The translations under genes were made by a program, and so were the position numbers. DNA of 62,851 nucleotides from Rhodobacterales bacterium (GTDB lineage Bacteria > Pseudomonadota > Alphaproteobacteria > Rhodobacterales > Rhodobacteraceae), in assembly GCA_003249215.1 (NCBI GenBank), contig QKJR01000089.1, forward strand, positions 1 through 62,851, given 5' to 3'. Shown piece by piece: positions 26,288 through 34,544 of this stretch (position 1 is its first letter; each line of letters opens with the position of its first letter). Under the pieces are notes generated by a model. The model saw only the letters and a list, made by a program, of their open reading frames with translations. It searched no databases and was not told the origin of the DNA.

Positions 26288-26752
26288 ATGACCGACCAAA
26301 CCAGCCAAAACACCTCGGAAGTGGAGCTGCTGTCCTTTCGTCTCGCGGACGAGGAATACAGCGTGGACATCATGTCGGTGCGCGAAATCCGAGGCTGGAC
26401 GCGCGCGACACCGCTTCCCCACGCGCCGGCCCACGTACGCGGCGTGATCAACCTGCGCGGCACCGTTCTTCCGGTCGTGGATCTTTCCGTTCGTCTCGGC
26501 ATGGCTCCCGTCGAGGGCGATGCGCGCAACGTCATCATCGTCGTGCAGGTCGGCGGTCAGACCGCGGGCCTTCTCGTCGATGCAGTTTCCGACATCCTCG
26601 CCCTGCCCCGCAGTGAGCTGCAGACACCTCCCGAACTCGCGGCGGACACCGCGCACAGCTTCATCGAAGCTCTGACAATCGTTGAAGGCCGGATGATCCG
26701 GGTTCTGGACCTGACTGCTGTTCTTCCCGATGACACCGCCGAGGCCGCATGA
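26288..26752 (+). CDS. cheW: Chemotaxis coupling protein CheW
   Basis: Adaptor linking receptors to CheA, 154 residues forming one CheW/SH3-like domain. Key stretches are ELLSFRLADEEYSVDIMSVREI, HVRGVINLRGTVLPVVDLSVRLG and GLLVDAVSDIL. The acidic N-terminus is short. The gene follows cheA by 4 bases and its stop overlaps the cheR start (ATGA), so it is coupled on both sides. Confidence 0.96.
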   Translation: MTDQTSQNTSEVELLSFRLADEEYSVDIMSVREIRGWTRATPLPHAPAHVRGVINLRGTVLPVVDLSVRLGMAPVEGDARNVIIVVQVGGQTAGLLVDAVSDILALPRSELQTPPELAADTAHSFIEALTIVEGRMIRVLDLTAVLPDDTAEAA

Positions 26753-27630
26753 GCACTCCGACCCAGACCAGTACCGAACAGCGCGCGCCCTCAGAGGCGG
26801 AGCTGCACGAGATTGCAAAGATCCTTCACGATCATGCCGGGATCGTCATTGCTCCAGGCAAGGGATCGATGGTGCAGTCCCGTCTCGGCAAGAGGCTGCG
26901 GGCTCTGGGCCTGCCGAATTACGAGAGCTATATCGCTCTCGTCTCCTCGGAAAGCGGAGCGGATGAGCGGCGCCAGATGGTGTCGGCGCTGACGACGAAC
27001 GTCACCCATTTCTTTCGCGAGAACCACCACTTCGATCTCTTGCGCAAAGCGGCCCTGCCCACCCTGCTCGAGCGTGCGCGCGCCGGAGGCCGCGTGAGAA
27101 TCTGGTCGGCCGGTTCGTCGAACGGGCAAGAGGCCTATTCGATCGCGATGACGCTCGCCGAACTCGCGACGGACCTCGCGCGGCTCGACATCCGCATCCT
27201 CGCCACCGACATCGACCCGAAGATGATCGAACATGGGATGCACGGTCTTTACGAGGCGGCGCAGGCGGATGCCGTCCCCGAGACACTACGCCGGAAATAT
27301 TTCACCGAAGAGCCCGGCGGACAGATGCGGATCGTCCCCGCGCTCAGAAAACTGCTGGTCTTCAAGGAACTCAACCTCCACGAGACCTGGCCGATGAAAG
27401 GGCGCTTCGACATCATCTTCTGTCGCAACGTCGTAATCTACTTCGACCCCGAAGCCCAGTTGCGCCTCTGGTCGCGTTTCGAATCTGCGTTGAGCCCCGG
27501 CGGCTGGTTGTTTGTGGGCCATTCCGAACGGGTTCCGCTGAGCGGCCGCACCCGGTTCGTGTCGGCGGGCATCACAACCTATCGCCTGCCCGAGGCAGGC
27601 CCGAAGGCCGGAGACCAGAAATGGCATTGA
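26749..27630 (+). CDS. cheR: Chemotaxis protein methyltransferase CheR
   Basis: Methylates receptor glutamates with S-adenosylmethionine during adaptation. 293 residues: an N-terminal helical domain (about 15-85) and a SAM-binding domain with TTNVTHFFRENHHFDLL, the nucleotide loop RIWSAGSSNGQEAYSIAM and LATDIDPKMIEHG. The DIIFCRNVVIYFD motif near the C-terminus is also typical. The receptor at 30.5-33.7 kb ends in a GWEEF pentapeptide that could tether CheR. Its end overlaps the next cheY by 10 bases. Confidence 0.96.
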   Translation: MSTPTQTSTEQRAPSEAELHEIAKILHDHAGIVIAPGKGSMVQSRLGKRLRALGLPNYESYIALVSSESGADERRQMVSALTTNVTHFFRENHHFDLLRKAALPTLLERARAGGRVRIWSAGSSNGQEAYSIAMTLAELATDLARLDIRILATDIDPKMIEHGMHGLYEAAQADAVPETLRRKYFTEEPGGQMRIVPALRKLLVFKELNLHETWPMKGRFDIIFCRNVVIYFDPEAQLRLWSRFESALSPGGWLFVGHSERVPLSGRTRFVSAGITTYRLPEAGPKAGDQKWH

Positions 27631-28007
27631 GAGATCAACTCAGGATCATGGTCGTCGACGACATGTCCACCAGCCGTGGACTGATCACCCAAGCGCTCGA
27701 CGCGATGGGAATTCGCCAGGTCGGTTATGCGTCGGACGGGCCGGGCGCGCTTCAAATTCTGGAGAAAGCCCCGGTGCACCTCGTCATCTCGGATTACAAC
27801 ATGCCCGGCATGAACGGGCTGCAATTGCTCCACGTGCTGCGCACCAATGCCAAAACCAAAAGCGTCGGCTTCATCCTGATCACGGGACGGGCAGACAAGG
27901 AGATCATCGACACCGGGCGCAAGCTCGGCATGAACAACTTTCTCAAAAAGCCTTTCACCCCGCAGGAATTGCGCAGCTGCATCGAAGCCGTAGTGGGGCG
28001 CCTATGA
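27621..28007 (+). CDS. cheY: Chemotaxis response regulator CheY (second copy)
   Basis: 128-residue single receiver domain. Conserved elements: RIMVVDDMSTSRGLI (acidic pocket), VISDYNMPGMNGLQLL (phosphorylated Asp), ILITGRADK and FLKKPFTPQEL (conserved Lys). It resembles the motor-binding CheY type in the SxxxR-L arrangement after the acidic pair, but that is only suggestive. Overlaps cheR by 10 bases and the CheT-like gene by 4 bases (ATGA). Confidence 0.93.
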   Translation: MALRDQLRIMVVDDMSTSRGLITQALDAMGIRQVGYASDGPGALQILEKAPVHLVISDYNMPGMNGLQLLHVLRTNAKTKSVGFILITGRADKEIIDTGRKLGMNNFLKKPFTPQELRSCIEAVVGRL

Positions 28008-28387
28008 TCGCGATATCTCGACAGGATGGTTCGCCGGTCCGAAAGGATCTGCCGCTCGATGCGCTTGCGGCGCGGATCGGTGAGGAACTCGATACTCTGG
28101 CGCGCCTCTCGGCGGAGGTACAACGCGCGCTCTCGCTCTGCCACTTTGCCGAGCATACCGACCCCGCTGCGATACGCGGATTGCAAGGAATCGACCGTAT
28201 AACCCAGGCACTCGAAGATCTCGGGCGGCTTATGGCCGCTGTATCCGGTGAAATTCCGGATGACGTTAAACTGCATTCCGTCCCGATTCTTTCGCGCCTG
28301 CGCTTGCATGAGCTCATCAACAATCTCGACCCCGACGGCAATCTCGCCAAGTCTGCCACGAGTGATGGAGATGTGCAGTGGTTTTGA
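28004..28387 (+). CDS. CheT-like small chemotaxis protein with CheZ-type DxxxQ motif
   Basis: 127-residue, mostly helical protein translationally coupled to cheY2. The predicted long helix contains LQGIDRITQALEDLG, where D64 and Q68 form DRITQ, the D-x3-Q pattern that positions water in the CheY phosphatase CheZ (DLTGQ in E. coli). Sinorhizobium CheT, the last gene of its che operon, is a comparable small protein described as carrying this motif. The C-terminus is acidic and ends in WF (SDGDVQWF), loosely like the CheY-binding tail of CheZ. Identity by motif and position; phosphatase activity is a hypothesis. The gene ends just before IS debris but looks intact. Confidence 0.62.
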   Translation: MIAISRQDGSPVRKDLPLDALAARIGEELDTLARLSAEVQRALSLCHFAEHTDPAAIRGLQGIDRITQALEDLGRLMAAVSGEIPDDVKLHSVPILSRLRLHELINNLDPDGNLAKSATSDGDVQWF

Positions 28388-28561
28388 CGAATGCATTTCC
28401 GCGTTCATCAGACTGACCCCAGAACCGGAAAGTCGTCCTTGCACACAGTTCAGGCAATACAGACCTCCATTTGGCCGGTATGAGCTACGACCCGAAAATC
28501 GGACAGTGACGTAAGCTACGATCTACCGTCTGCTGGTCTCCAAGAACGAGGAGATCAGAAC

Positions 28562-28627
28562 ATGTCGAAACGCATGAACCATGATGCGCGCTTCAGAGCT
28601 CGCCTGGTGCTGGAAGCCGTGAAGTGA
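28562..28627 (+). pseudogene. IS3-family orfA transposase fragment (N-terminus only)
   Basis: ATG followed by 20 codons (MSKRMNHDARFRARLVLEAV then Lys and stop), matching the beginning of the helix-turn-helix OrfA proteins of IS3-family elements. The leader AACGAGGAGATCAGAAC gives a ribosome binding site. The reading frame is cut at 28625, where the next element begins, so the stop codon comes from the inserted DNA. Confidence 0.7.
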
Positions 28628-28881
28628 ATAGCCCTGTGTATCTTGGACGCCTTCTTCGCTCATTTTCAGGCAAGGAGGCCAGGATGAGCAGCACCAAATT
28701 CAGTGGCGATTTCAAGCGAGATGGCGTCGCGCAGATCACGGAGAGGGGCTATCCGGTCAAGGAGGTGGCTGGCGGACAGCCGCCCGCCGTGGTCTACTTC
28801 AACCGGATCGAAACCGACCAGCAGGGGCAGAGAGTAGCTTAAATCATCCTGGAAACTGTCCAGGCGATGGGGAGTAGCTCA
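28625..28881 (+). mobile_element. Internally deleted IS3-type element (257 bp, both ends kept)
   Basis: The left edge TGAATAGCCCTGTGTATCTTGGAC and the reverse complement of the right edge, TGAGCTACTCCCCATCGCCTGGAC, match at 12 of 24 positions including the outer TGA and inner TGGAC, as expected for weak IS3 terminal repeats. Inside, the start of orfA is joined to the end of orfB. No target duplication was found, which suits truncation or recombination after insertion. The boundaries are inferred. Confidence 0.5.
28684..28842 (+). pseudogene. IS3-type transposase remnant, orfA start fused to orfB end
   Basis: The frame opens MSSTKFSGDFKRDGVAQITE, typical of an IS3-family OrfA N-terminus, then after KEVAGG switches to PAVVYFNRIETDQQGQRVA, which resembles the C-terminus of an IS3 OrfB. 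The helix-turn-helix remainder and the whole DDE catalytic core are missing, so it cannot transpose by itself. AAGGAGGCCAGG precedes the ATG. Confidence 0.7.
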
Positions 28882-28916
28882 GTATTCGGTCTCTACCTAA
28901 GGCAGTGACAAACCAC

Positions 28917-29438
28917 TCAGAACATCTCGATCTCGTTTTCGGTCTTTTGCGGTGCGATCGTCTCGAACACCTGCGCCTCACCAAGAAGTTTCTGGCGCGC
29001 GCGACCGTCCCTCGGCCAGAATTCGACACGACGCGCTTGAGTGCCTCCGAGGCTCTGCCCGACACACTCGATCTCCTCTCGCTTGAGGAAATCGAGCACG
29101 AAAATGCCATTCTGCCGGCCGATGTCGGACAGGCCGGAGATCATCCGCGCCCCTCCGAAAACCTTGGCTTTCAAACGCAAGCGTTGCGCCCCCTCCTTGA
29201 TCAGTGAATTGATCAGAAGCTCCATCGCATTCACGCCAAAGCTTGCCGCCTGGATCGACGTGCCCGTGCATTGAGGAAGCAAGAAGTGGTTCATTCCGCC
29301 CAAGCGTGCCACTGGATCGAAGAGGCATGTCGCAACACAGGAGCCGAGAATCGTAGTGATCGATTCGTGGTCGGGATCGATGATCGCATATTCGCCCTGT
29401 GCGATATGGCGCGGTCGGGGGACGCGGGCATTAAGCAT
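28917..29438 (-). CDS. cheD: Chemoreceptor glutamine deamidase CheD
   Basis: Deamidates receptor glutamines and can act in adaptation with CheC or CheT-type proteins. 173 residues. The catalytic Cys and His are seen as C34 in ITTILGSCVATCLFDP and H51 in GGMNHFLLP; T28 corresponds to the third residue of the triad. The C-terminal GGTQARRVEFWP block is also conserved. The ATG at 29436-29438 overlaps the cheB stop by 8 bases (ATGCTTAA); a TTG three codons upstream is less likely. Encoded opposite to cheA, next to the IS remnants. Confidence 0.94.
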   Translation of the reverse strand: MLNARVPRPRHIAQGEYAIIDPDHESITTILGSCVATCLFDPVARLGGMNHFLLPQCTGTSIQAASFGVNAMELLINSLIKEGAQRLRLKAKVFGGARMISGLSDIGRQNGIFVLDFLKREEIECVGQSLGGTQARRVEFWPRDGRARQKLLGEAQVFETIAPQKTENEIEMF

Positions 29439-30492
29439 GGGGTACAATCCTGTTCAGCTCTTTGCGCTCTGCGCAGTCCTTGCGCGCGCAGAGCCGGAGG
29501 ATCTCCTCCGACATGCGCCCAATCGGAACCGCGCGCTCCGCCCCACCATTTTCCATGGCGGCCCGGGGCATCCCGAAAACGACACTCGTCGCCTCGTCTT
29601 GTGCAATGCAACTCGCCCCCTGTTGCCTCAGCAATTTCATTGCGGCAGCACCATCCCGGCCCATCCCGGTCAAAAGAACTGAGACCACGCGCGGAGCGAT
29701 CGCAAGCGCCGACTCGAATAGGACGTCGACCGACGGGCGATGGCCATTGCGCTTGTCCTCGGCGATCAGACGACATCGGGGAGGATCCCCATGCGACACC
29801 CCTAGGTGGAAATCACCGCCAGGGGCGAGATAGACATGGCCCTGTAACAACGGTGCCTCAGGGGTGGCCAGCGCCATTTTCGGTGCCATCCGCGTCCCCA
29901 GCCTCTTGGCGAAGCTCGCCAGAAAGCTCTCGGGCATGTGTTGGGTGATCAATGTGGGGGGGCAGTTCTCCGGGTATCCTGACAGCAGCGTCTCAAGAGC
30001 GTCGACGCCGCCGGTCGACGCTCCGATCAACACATAGCGCCCGTTCCAACTGAACCCGGTCGCAGGCGTCCCAACCGTTCGCTGGTGAGGGCTGCGCAGG
30101 TTCGCCTCGGCGGCGGCAACCAGAAGATCCGGCAAATTGAGAAAAGTCTCGGGCAGCCGATCCGCATTGGGTTTCCCCACGCATTCGACCGCCCCGAGCG
30201 ACAGCGCTTCCAAGGCCGCTACGGAGCCATGATGCGTTTCCGTCGAGATCATGACCACGGGCATCGGGCGCAGCCGCATCAGCTTCTCGAGAAAGTCGAG
30301 CCCGTTCATCCGCGGCATCTCGACATCGAGGGTCAGCACATCGGGCCGCAGAATCTTGATCCTTTCGCGCGCTTCATAGGGATCGGAGGCTTCTCCGACC
30401 ACCTCGAGACGCGGATCACCGACTAGGCGATTGCGGATCAACCGCCGGATCGTCTGGGAATCGTCGACAATGAGAACCCGTTTCACACTCAT
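29431..30492 (-). CDS. cheB: Chemotaxis methylesterase/response regulator CheB
   Basis: Removes receptor methyl groups when phosphorylated by CheA. 353 residues: receiver domain (about 4-120, phosphorylated D56 in VLTLDVEMPRMNG), a linker, and the methylesterase domain with catalytic triad S159 (IGASTGG), H185 (ITQHMPESF) and D280 (LTGMGRDGA). The ATG at 30490-30492 starts the receiver domain directly. Downstream of the receptor gene (44 bases) and overlapping cheD, so receptor-cheB-cheD forms a minus-strand operon. Confidence 0.96.
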   Translation of the reverse strand: MSVKRVLIVDDSQTIRRLIRNRLVGDPRLEVVGEASDPYEARERIKILRPDVLTLDVEMPRMNGLDFLEKLMRLRPMPVVMISTETHHGSVAALEALSLGAVECVGKPNADRLPETFLNLPDLLVAAAEANLRSPHQRTVGTPATGFSWNGRYVLIGASTGGVDALETLLSGYPENCPPTLITQHMPESFLASFAKRLGTRMAPKMALATPEAPLLQGHVYLAPGGDFHLGVSHGDPPRCRLIAEDKRNGHRPSVDVLFESALAIAPRVVSVLLTGMGRDGAAAMKLLRQQGASCIAQDEATSVVFGMPRAAMENGGAERAVPIGRMSEEILRLCARKDCAERKELNRIVPHA

Positions 30493-30536
30493 GAATAGCC
30501 TTTCCGCCTCGCTTGCGACCAAGCGATCAACTTCGA

Positions 30537-33500
30537 TCAGAATTCTTCCCATCCTTCTTCGACGACATCGGGTGCGCGCAAGGCACTCCCCGTCGCACGT
30601 TGGACGGCCGTTTTCGGAGCGGCTGTGAGGATCGGCGCGGATTGTCGAGCGGCCGAGGGTGACGAGGCAGATGCGCCGGCGGGGGCCGAAGCCGGCGTTT
30701 TTGCGACGGGCAGAGCAACCTGCCGGGTCCCTTTCGATGCGATCCGGAAGCGCGAGGTCGCGGTAGTAAGTTCGCGCGCTCCCTGATTGAGCGCGTGACT
30801 GGCCGCGGTGGTCTGTTCGAACATCGCGGCGTTCTGCTGCGTCACCTGATCGAGTTGATTGACGGCGATGTTGATCTCTGCGAGGCCAGAGGCCTGTTCG
30901 CGAGCCGAATCCGCGATCTCCGAGACCCGGGCCGCAATATCGGTGACGGAACTGAGAATGCCCTGAAGCGCATTGCCCGCCTCCCCCACGAGATCGACGC
31001 CCCGCCTCACCTGCGAACTCGAGGCCGAGATCAGCGTGTCGATCTCGCGCGCGGCTTCCGACGAGCGCTGCGCGAGCGCCCGCACTTCCGAAGCCACCAC
31101 CGCGAATCCACGGCCGGCCTCACCCGCACGGGCCGCCTCGACGCCCGCATTCAGCGCGAGCAGATTGGTCTGAAAGGCGATATCGTCGATCACGCCAATG
31201 ATGCGAGAGATCTTTTGCGAGGATTCCTCGATCTCCCCCATCGCCGAAACGGCCTGCTGCACGACGCGTCCCGACTCCTCGGCGCTTCGCCGCGTTTCGC
31301 TCACCACCCGGTCGGCCTCGGCCGCGCCCGCCGAAGCGGAGCGCACCGATGAGGTCAGCTCATCGAGCGCCGTCGCCGTCTCGGCCAGTGTCGCAGCCTG
31401 CCGCTCCGTGCGCTGGCTCAGATCCTCGGCGGCGTTTGCGATCTCACGCGCTTCGCCGTCGATCGTGCTTGCATTCTCGATGACCGTTTCGATTGCACGC
31501 GCCAGATTGCCGATCGCCTGATTGAAATCGGCGCGCAACTGCTCGTAATCCGCCGCGAAGGCCGTGCCCAGAACCGCCGTCAGATCGCCCTCAGACAGAC
31601 GCTCGAGACCGATGCGCAGACTGTCGACGACCCCGCGTTGTTCGGCCTGCATTGCCTCGGCGGTTTCGCGGGCCTTTTGCAGACGCGCCTCGACCTCTGT
31701 CACGTCGCTGCCGATCAGGACCACCTTGAGCATCCGATCATTGCGGTCGGGCACCGGGGTAACGCTCCCCTCGACGAGTACTTTGCCCCCATCCGGACGG
31801 GCCACAAGGAACCGCCCCAACACGGGTTCGAAATTCGACAGGCCTGCCCAGAAACCGCCGGTCAATCCGACACCTTCGATGAAGCCCGCCTGATCCCGAT
31901 CCAGGATCTCGCGCATCTCCGCGCCGAGGGCCCGGCACAGATTTTCATTCGCGCGGGTGACCCGTCCCTCGGGCGTGAATTCGCAGATGATCTGGTTGGC
32001 GTCGAGCGCATTGAGCAGCGCCCGGTTCATCCTGAGCTCGGTCACATCGCGCCATTCGACGACGAAGCCGAACTGGCCCTTGCCCTCGATCTCGATCGCA
32101 CTCACGTCGAGGCCGAAGCGGGCCTCTCCGACCACGATATCGGCGTGATAGGGCAGATTGGCCGGGTTGGAGAGGATGCGCCGCGCCACCCCGGGCATCT
32201 TGTGGAAAACATCCATCGAGCGGCCGACCAGACGATCGGGCTCGATATCCGGTGTCACCGTGCGGAAATCGACGAGCCGCTTGTCGACCAGCTTCTTGAA
32301 GGCCGCATTCGTATAGCTGATCGTGAAATCCTGATCGACCATCAGCATCGCGGCGGAGCAGGCCTCGAAGGCTGTGCTCTGGATCGAGGATTGCAGACGC
32401 ACCGTCTCAGCCGCCTCGAGCTCATCTCGAAACTCGTCGAGGGCGCAGGCGATCTCGCCGATCTCGTCACCGCGGTGCTTGCCGTGGACCGGCGTGCCGA
32501 GTTCGCCGCCCGCAATCTCGCGCATCGCCGTGCCAACCCGCGCGAGCGGCCGTGACAAAGATCGCGCCAGAAGCCAGGAAACGACCGCCAGCAATGCGGC
32601 CAAAAGTGCCGCCTTCGTCAGCAGCCCGTCCGCGAGTTCGCCGGCAGGCGACGAGATCTCGGACAGATCTTGTTCGATCACCGCGGCAAAATCGGTGCCG
32701 AACAGCGACAGCGGGCGATAGCTGACGGCCACCGCCTGCCCATCGAGACCGGTCTGCGTGATGTAGCCGCTCCGACCGGCCAGGGCCGCCGTGACCGCCG
32801 GTCCGGAGACCTCGCGTTGCAGCAGGGTCGCGCCATCGGCAAAGCGCAGGTCGTTGCGCAACAGGTGATCTGTTCCCACGAGATAGCCTTGCCCGGTCTC
32901 TCCGATCCCGCGCGACTGAGCGAGCACCGCGCTGACCTTGTCGACGCCGATCTTCAGCACGACGACCCCCTGCGACTTGCCCTCGGGGCCACGCACCGGC
33001 GCCGCGATCAGCACCACCGGGCGCCCGTCGGGCGAGGCGGGATCGCGCAGAAAATCGGAGGCCACGGGTTGCCCGTCCTTGCGCGCGGCCGCGGATTGGA
33101 CCAAGGCACCGAGCGGACCGGCAGCATAGGGGCCCGCCCCCAGATCGGTGGCGAAATCGTCTTCCTTGGCCAGAGAATAGACGACGCGCCCGGCGGGATC
33201 GACGAGCAGGATATCGGCAAAACCGTGCTGGGAGGCATCGGCGACGAAGCCCGCGTGATAGCGCCGGTGCAAGATCGAATAGTCGGTGACGTCGCCGGGA
33301 TAGTCGAGCTTGGCGCGTTCGCCCGGCGGGTTCGGGTTCTGCGTCTGATAGAGGTCGCGCAGATAGGCATCGGGCGCCGATCCGAGCCGCTTCCAGCTCG
33401 CCGAAAACTCCCGGATCGCGCGGCCTGTGGCGGGGGCCGCCGCGACGGCCTGCGCATTGACGAGGAGCCGGTTGGACCAATCCAGAAGCGTTTCGGACCG

Positions 33501-33662
33501 CATGTCGAGGGTGCGCTCGAGCCGCGCATCGGCCTCGCGTTCCAGCAGGACACGCGCCTCTCGATAGGAGCTCAGCCCCATGATGGCGAGCGCCCCGAGC
33601 CCCACCGTGACCAGCATCAGCGGCAGCTTCACGCCGATCTTGAGGTTATGAACGAATGACAT
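30537..33662 (-). CDS. Methyl-accepting chemotaxis protein with periplasmic sensor, HAMP and two PAS domains
   Basis: Chemoreceptor of 1041 residues. A membrane segment (about 13-31) leads into a large periplasmic sensor (about 32-340, Cache-like, with [20 protein letters not shown] and a second PAS-like fold). A second membrane segment (about 343-366) is followed by HAMP (about 367-420), two cytoplasmic PAS domains (about 430-545 and 555-680) and the signalling domain with hairpin tip [20 protein letters not shown]. The last residues GWEEF match the xWxxF tether for CheR/CheB. GGAGG is 6 bases before the ATG. The ligand is unknown; the PAS domains could add cytoplasmic or redox sensing. Confidence 0.94.
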   Translation of the reverse strand: MSFVHNLKIGVKLPLMLVTVGLGALAIMGLSSYREARVLLEREADARLERTLDMRSETLLDWSNRLLVNAQAVAAAPATGRAIREFSASWKRLGSAPDAYLRDLYQTQNPNPPGERAKLDYPGDVTDYSILHRRYHAGFVADASQHGFADILLVDPAGRVVYSLAKEDDFATDLGAGPYAAGPLGALVQSAAARKDGQPVASDFLRDPASPDGRPVVLIAAPVRGPEGKSQGVVVLKIGVDKVSAVLAQSRGIGETGQGYLVGTDHLLRNDLRFADGATLLQREVSGPAVTAALAGRSGYITQTGLDGQAVAVSYRPLSLFGTDFAAVIEQDLSEISSPAGELADGLLTKAALLAALLAVVSWLLARSLSRPLARVGTAMREIAGGELGTPVHGKHRGDEIGEIACALDEFRDELEAAETVRLQSSIQSTAFEACSAAMLMVDQDFTISYTNAAFKKLVDKRLVDFRTVTPDIEPDRLVGRSMDVFHKMPGVARRILSNPANLPYHADIVVGEARFGLDVSAIEIEGKGQFGFVVEWRDVTELRMNRALLNALDANQIICEFTPEGRVTRANENLCRALGAEMREILDRDQAGFIEGVGLTGGFWAGLSNFEPVLGRFLVARPDGGKVLVEGSVTPVPDRNDRMLKVVLIGSDVTEVEARLQKARETAEAMQAEQRGVVDSLRIGLERLSEGDLTAVLGTAFAADYEQLRADFNQAIGNLARAIETVIENASTIDGEAREIANAAEDLSQRTERQAATLAETATALDELTSSVRSASAGAAEADRVVSETRRSAEESGRVVQQAVSAMGEIEESSQKISRIIGVIDDIAFQTNLLALNAGVEAARAGEAGRGFAVVASEVRALAQRSSEAAREIDTLISASSSQVRRGVDLVGEAGNALQGILSSVTDIAARVSEIADSAREQASGLAEINIAVNQLDQVTQQNAAMFEQTTAASHALNQGARELTTATSRFRIASKGTRQVALPVAKTPASAPAGASASSPSAARQSAPILTAAPKTAVQRATGSALRAPDVVEEGWEEF

Positions 33663-33770
33663 CCGGCGCCTCCAACCGCAGCACTCCGACCAGAATCGGT
33701 CCTCCCCCGAAGGGGTCGTCTGCGGAAACATGACGCGAACAGCTAAAGATAGGCTTAAGCCGGATCCGGC

Positions 33771-34544
33771 TCAGCGCCCCGTGAAAACCTGCCGCAAGAG
33801 CCCGGCACGGCGGGCGAATTCCGAGGGCGCAAGACGCCCCTCGACGACCCGTCCCGGATCACGCGCGGCGCGCTCCAGAACCCCCTCGGCCTGCCAGCCT
33901 GGCAGGAGTGCGGCACGCGCCGCCGCGGGCCAGCGCCCTCCCGCCCGGGCCCGCGCAAGCCGCGCGCGCCCCTCTTCGGCCAGCGCCGCCACCGCCGCGG
34001 GCCGGCCATCGACGAGCGGCACGCGCCCGCGCGCGGCAAGGGCGGGCACCGCCACGAGATAGGCCGCGAGCCCCGCCGCCCAGGCCGCATCGCGCAGCCG
34101 TGCCTCGAGCTCGGCGGGCGCACCGAGCGCGCGGGCCGCGGCCCAGACCAGATTGCCCGCCGTCGCATCGAGATAGGCATCGAAGGCCTCCCGGTCCTCG
34201 AACGCCTCGCGCCAGCAATCCCAGCGCCGCGCCTCGGCCGCCGCAGCCAGCAACCCCGCCTGATCGCGCAACGCGAGCAGCGCCGGGCCGATTTCATGCT
34301 GAGGCGCACGGCCGTCATCGCGCAGGGCCTCGAGCGCGTCGATCCACCATTGCAGGCGCATCTCGGCGACGACGGGCTCGGACGAGGCCCAGGGCGCGCG
34401 CGCGATCTCGAGATTGACGGCATAGAGCGGCCAGAGCCGGTCGCGCGTCGCCGGATCGAGCGCCATGGTCGCCGCGAACCGATCCCGGTCGCCTGCCTCG
34501 ACCAGCGCCGCCGCCGCGCGCAGGGCCCCCGCCGCCTCACTCAT
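33771..34544 (-). CDS. Squalene/phytoene synthase-like protein, NDUFAF6-type
   Basis: 257 residues of the trans-isoprenyl synthase (head-to-head) fold family. The segment AEMRLQWWIDALEALRDD corresponds to the family block following the first helix pair, but the DxxxD metal-binding motifs of true phytoene or squalene synthases are not convincing. This pattern resembles NDUFAF6, a mitochondrial complex I assembly factor, and its alphaproteobacterial relatives rather than carotenoid enzymes. Its start overlaps the cimA stop by 4 bases (ATGA). No carotenoid genes are nearby. Enzymatic activity is doubtful. Confidence 0.78.
   Translation of the reverse strand: MSEAAGALRAAAALVEAGDRDRFAATMALDPATRDRLWPLYAVNLEIARAPWASSEPVVAEMRLQWWIDALEALRDDGRAPQHEIGPALLALRDQAGLLAAAAEARRWDCWREAFEDREAFDAYLDATAGNLVWAAARALGAPAELEARLRDAAWAAGLAAYLVAVPALAARGRVPLVDGRPAAVAALAEEGRARLARARAGGRWPAAARAALLPGWQAEGVLERAARDPGRVVEGRLAPSEFARRAGLLRQVFTGR

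Larger units (their letters stand above)
28388..28916. other. IS graveyard between the two arms of the chemotaxis cluster
   Basis: About 530 bases with no intact gene. It holds a 5-prime fragment of an IS3-type orfA (28562-28627), a deleted IS3-type element (28625-28881) and unassigned sequence at 28388-28561, probably the left end of the first element. It ends where cheD (opposite strand) stops. Confidence 0.7.

Noticed and set aside
33771-34544. Carotenoid phytoene synthase (crtB)
   Set aside because: Lacks convincing DxxxD motifs and carotenoid neighbours; kept as a family-level call only.
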